From positions 4,218,501 to 4,282,500 of the forward strand of contig NZ_CP112998.1 of assembly GCF_026625565.1 (NCBI RefSeq): a DNA stretch of 64,000 nt, in the 5' to 3' direction. The position numbers were made by a program, and so were the translations under genes. Below are positions 61,238 through 64,000 of this stretch, piece by piece. The stretch is from Dyadobacter pollutisoli (GTDB lineage: Bacteria; Bacteroidota; Bacteroidia; Cytophagales; Spirosomataceae). Under the pieces are notes generated by a model that saw nothing but the letters and a program-made list of their open reading frames with translations, did not search any database and was not told where the DNA came from. Within the stretch, counting starts at the first letter, position 1; every line of letters starts with the position of its first letter.

Positions 61238-62161
61238 CTAAACCCCAAAAACCTTCTTCACATAAACCATATCAATTTTGTGTGCCTCGACACCATTCAT
61301 AGTTTTGGGAGATGTTTTTTCAAGACATTGTTCCAATACTAAATGTGGTTTTACATTCAAATCATTCAGCATCTGGGCGAGTCTTGGATAATCGATATCC
61401 CCTTCTCCGAAAGTTTCCTGCCAAATTCCCGCTTTCGACTGCCTTAAATGTAGCTCGATAATGCGTTTGCCGTACAATTTGACAATATCAAATAAAGCAA
61501 CCTGTGAATTTCCAGAACCACGATAAACCCAATGTACATCCAGACAAAGTGAAACATTCGAAGGATTAGTTGCCAGCAGCATATGGTGAAATTCCCGCGC
61601 AGCGGCCCGCAGCTCCACGTCATGGGTGTGGTACGCCAGCGACATACCCCGTTTTTTCAACTCTGCCCCCAGCTTGTCCAGGTTTTTAGCCTGCTCGGCC
61701 AGTTCAATATCTGATTTATTTTCCCCGCTTCCCCATTTAATAGGATTAGGATTAGTAACAATGATTTTGGTACCAGCCGGTTTTAATGCATCCGCAATGG
61801 CCAGTACCGATTCCAATGATTTCGAAGCTTCATCAGCCTGATGCAAAGAGGTATTCACATAAACAGATGGCATGACCAGCTGATGTTTTTTCAATAGTGG
61901 CAACAACTTTGTGACTTCCTCGGCATGATTAAATGCAGGCTCGTAAGCTTTGATGCCGGTCGAAGCAAATTCAGTCAATGAAACATCCTGATCGGCTGCC
62001 CAGTCGCGACCTTCACGGGCATAAAAAGTGATCCAGGAATATTGGTTGCATGAAACCGGGAAAAGTGCCGCCTGATTTTCGGCCCAGGCTGAGTCGGTAA
62101 GTACGGCTGCACCGGCAGCAACTGCGGCAGTATTCAAAAATTGACGGCGGCTTTGTGACAT
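61238..62161 (-). CDS. Tat-exported sugar phosphate isomerase/epimerase-like TIM barrel
   Basis: A 308-residue protein from the ATG at 62161 with a twin-arginine signal (SRRQFLNTAAVAAGAAV, ending AWAEN). The mature part is a xylose isomerase-like TIM barrel (VSLTEFASTGIKAYEPAFNH, GMSLAYHTHDVELRAA, VSLCLDVHWVYRG, IIELHLRQSKAGIWQETFGE, PHLVLEQCLE), with His, Asp and Glu residues placed for metal binding. Such exported barrels often accompany keto-sugar pathways. An in-frame upstream start at 62212 would bury the Tat signal. Confidence 0.87.
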   Translation of the reverse strand: MSQSRRQFLNTAAVAAGAAVLTDSAWAENQAALFPVSCNQYSWITFYAREGRDWAADQDVSLTEFASTGIKAYEPAFNHAEEVTKLLPLLKKHQLVMPSVYVNTSLHQADEASKSLESVLAIADALKPAGTKIIVTNPNPIKWGSGENKSDIELAEQAKNLDKLGAELKKRGMSLAYHTHDVELRAAAREFHHMLLATNPSNVSLCLDVHWVYRGSGNSQVALFDIVKLYGKRIIELHLRQSKAGIWQETFGEGDIDYPRLAQMLNDLNVKPHLVLEQCLEKTSPKTMNGVEAHKIDMVYVKKVFGV

Positions 62162-62240
62162 AAGAGTTCGTTTTAGGATCTGGTCATTGTTAGTCACTAA
62201 AGATGACGACATTTAAATAATACCCGTGGCTGGCGCATCC

Positions 62241-62273
62241 AGACTTTCTAAGTCTTGAAGACTTGGAAAGTCT
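62241..62273. repeat. 15-bp inverted repeat, one mismatch
   Basis: AGACTTTCTAAGTCT-tga-AGACTTGGAAAGTCT, in the divergent gap before the flavoprotein gene; a common Bacteroidota intergenic hairpin type. Confidence 0.8.
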
Positions 62274-62283
62274 CGTTTCTCTT

Positions 62284-62291
62284 TACCTTTG
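62284..62291 (+). promoter_or_regulatory. Candidate -7 box of the COG2509 gene
   Basis: TACCTTTG, 27 bp before the start codon, just after the inverted repeat. Confidence 0.4.
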
Positions 62292-62318
62292 CAGCATTAA
62301 AGGCTAAATCCCTTTCCA

Positions 62319-63896
62319 ATGCAGCAGACACTTCAACTTGTTCTAGCGCCGGAAATCGCGCTGGATGACGAAAATTTTCGTCAGTTTATCATTAAGAAAC
62401 TTCGGCTTCGCGAAGGTGACAATCCCATTATCCGCAAAACGCGCCAGTCCATTGATGCCCGCAGCCGTCAGGTCAAGATCAATGTACAGGCAGAAGTTTA
62501 CGTCAATGAACTCCCACCCGCGCTGACGCAGTTTGAACTACATTATCAGGATGTAACTAATCGCCCGCAGGCGTTGATCGTAGGTTGCGGCCCTGCCGGA
62601 ATGTTCGCGGCGCTCAGACTTATCGAACTGGGAATCAAGCCAATCCTTTTTGAAAGAGGTAAGGATGTGCGGACCAGAAGACGGGATCTTGCGGCCATTA
62701 ACAAAGAACATATTGTCAATCCTGAATCCAATTACTGTTTTGGAGAAGGTGGCGCGGGGACTTATTCCGATGGGAAATTGTACACACGTTCCAACAAACG
62801 CGGGGATATCCGGCGCATTCTGGAAATTTTTGTGGGGCACGGGGCCAATGAACAGATATTGATTGACACGCACCCTCACATTGGTACCAATAAACTCCCC
62901 GTCGTGGTATCCGAAATGAGAGAAAGCATCCTAAAAGCAGGAGGCGAAATTCATTTTGATACCAAGGTTACCGATCTGATCATTAACCAGAATAAAATAA
63001 AAGGAGTTGTTACAAACGATAGCAAAGAACACATTGGAATCGGCGTCATACTGGCAACCGGACATTCAGCACGGGACATTTACGAATTGCTGCATGCCAA
63101 AAATATCCTGATCGAGAGTAAGTCGTTTGCAATGGGTGTGCGGATCGAACATCCTCAAAATACCATTGACAAGATTCAGTACCATTGCGAAACAGACCGC
63201 GGCCCCTATCTTCCTGCTGCGTCGTATAGTTTGGTTACACAAACCCGTTATAAAGGAGTTCAGCGGGGTGTGTTTTCGTTTTGCATGTGTCCGGGCGGCT
63301 TCATTGTGCCAGCGGCTACCGAAAACGGAGAGGTAGTAGTAAATGGAATGTCACCCTCCCGGCGCGATTCTCCTTATGCTAACTCTGGAATTGTGGTTTC
63401 CATTGAAGAAGAAGACCTTGTTCCATATAAAGAACTGGGACCAATGGCGGGGCTGCAATTGCAAAAGGAAATTGAGCAAGCTGCCTGTAAACTGGCCGGA
63501 GCTACCCAAACGGCCCCGGCACAATTGGCAACAGATTTTGTAAAAGGTAAAATTTCAACTCAGCTGCGTGACACTTCCTACCAGCCTGGTTTGCAATCTG
63601 TTGATCTGTACGAGGTTTTGCCACCCAACATTGCTTTCCCTTTGCGGGATGCATTAAATGATTTTGGCCAAAAAATGAGAGGATATATGTCGCGCGACGC
63701 CCAGCTGATCGGGGTTGAAAGCCGGACTTCATCCCCCATTCGGATACCGAGAGAACGTGACAGCTGCGAACACCCCGAAGTAAAGGGCTTATTCCCGTGT
63801 GGCGAAGGTGCTGGCTATGCAGGCGGCATCATGTCAGCCGCAATGGACGGCGAGCGCTGCGCAGAGCAGCTGGTCCGGCTGTGCCGAGCCAGCTAA
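62319..63896 (+). CDS. FAD-dependent dehydrogenase of the COG2509 type
   Basis: A 525-residue flavoprotein. An N-terminal ferredoxin-like domain of about 85 residues (LRLREGDNPIIRKTRQSIDA) is followed by FAD-binding ALIVGCGPAGMFAALRL, then FGEGGAGTYSDGKLYTRS, VILATGHSARDIYELL, SFAMGVRIEHPQ and terminal LFPCGEGAGYAGGIMSAAMDG. This family is widespread and its reaction is not settled; a role in redox or cofactor chemistry is presumed. It is complete and not part of a visible operon. Confidence 0.9.
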   Translation: MQQTLQLVLAPEIALDDENFRQFIIKKLRLREGDNPIIRKTRQSIDARSRQVKINVQAEVYVNELPPALTQFELHYQDVTNRPQALIVGCGPAGMFAALRLIELGIKPILFERGKDVRTRRRDLAAINKEHIVNPESNYCFGEGGAGTYSDGKLYTRSNKRGDIRRILEIFVGHGANEQILIDTHPHIGTNKLPVVVSEMRESILKAGGEIHFDTKVTDLIINQNKIKGVVTNDSKEHIGIGVILATGHSARDIYELLHAKNILIESKSFAMGVRIEHPQNTIDKIQYHCETDRGPYLPAASYSLVTQTRYKGVQRGVFSFCMCPGGFIVPAATENGEVVVNGMSPSRRDSPYANSGIVVSIEEEDLVPYKELGPMAGLQLQKEIEQAACKLAGATQTAPAQLATDFVKGKISTQLRDTSYQPGLQSVDLYEVLPPNIAFPLRDALNDFGQKMRGYMSRDAQLIGVESRTSSPIRIPRERDSCEHPEVKGLFPCGEGAGYAGGIMSAAMDGERCAEQLVRLCRAS

Positions 63897-63926
63897 CGAC
63901 TAGAACTGTTCAGCTTCTTCTTATAT

Positions 63927-64000
63927 TTGCGTAAATCCGGTAATAAAACAAAAGATCTGGTACTTGCAGAAGCACTAGTCGAGAAGAACAGAGATTTGAT
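63927..64000 (+). CDS. Possible start of a further gene, 3' partial
   Basis: An open frame in phase from a TTG at 63927 reads RKSGNKTKDLVLAEALVEKN, which has coding-like composition, and runs off the window. A TATATTTG box at 63922-63929 overlaps the TTG, so either the start lies further on or the box is not a promoter. Too short to identify. Confidence 0.25.
   Translation, partial: MRKSGNKTKDLVLAEALVEKNRDL

Overview
The window looks like chromosome from a Bacteroidota bacterium of the Cytophagales, close to Dyadobacter and its relatives. The evidence is three SusC/SusD-type outer-membrane pairs, TAnnTTTG-like promoter boxes, weak or absent Shine-Dalgarno sequences, mixed ATG/TTG/GTG starts, and many short palindromic intergenic repeats. 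The genus is an inference from gene content and style. I saw no rRNA, tRNA, CRISPR array or complete transposon. Layout: 1-3860 is a SusC (5' end outside the window) with its SusD. 3861-4901 holds a YoeB-type toxin-antitoxin (TA) module and a duplicated antitoxin whose toxin is lost. 4901-27145 is a large carbohydrate locus: a zinc-ribbon LacI regulator, SusC/SusD, a predicted flavin-carrying exported protein, an exported FAD oxidoreductase with a repeat-expanded N terminus, ApbE flavin transferase, an exported toroid glycosidase-like protein, an SGNH acetylesterase, a sodium/solute symporter, a GH2 enzyme and a second, cytosolic FAD oxidoreductase. A PIN-type TA pair is embedded in it. 27165-36044 is an assimilatory sulfur operon: TauE/SafE transporter, sulfhydrylase, CysH, CysD, CysN, sulfite reductase and siroheme methyltransferase. 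Most of its gene gaps carry strong inverted repeats. 36489-39345 holds two lipid A-type acyltransferases and a family 9 glycosyltransferase. The two agmatine-to-putrescine genes (39393 and 49654) flank a third SusC/SusD locus with a structured 5' region, an exported aminotransferase, a permease and a secreted Hint-like protein. 50780-64000 carries a GH25 lysozyme, a RelE-type TA pair, leuS, an outer-membrane barrel, a ScfR/RamB-like regulator, a fatty acid hydroxylase, a glutaryl-CoA dehydrogenase-like enzyme, BrnT/BrnA, a lone HicB, a Tat-exported TIM barrel and a COG2509 flavoprotein. The strongest candidate for a new system is 11146-15638. A gene for a protein with a DAKAGAT flavinylation-like motif overlaps by ATGA a gene for an exported FAD oxidoreductase, and ApbE follows 18 bp later, all inside a sugar-uptake locus. 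I infer an extracytoplasmic flavin redox chain acting on sugars. The FAD enzyme gene also contains an in-frame minisatellite of 87-bp units separated by 5 to 17 serine codons, placed before its export signal.
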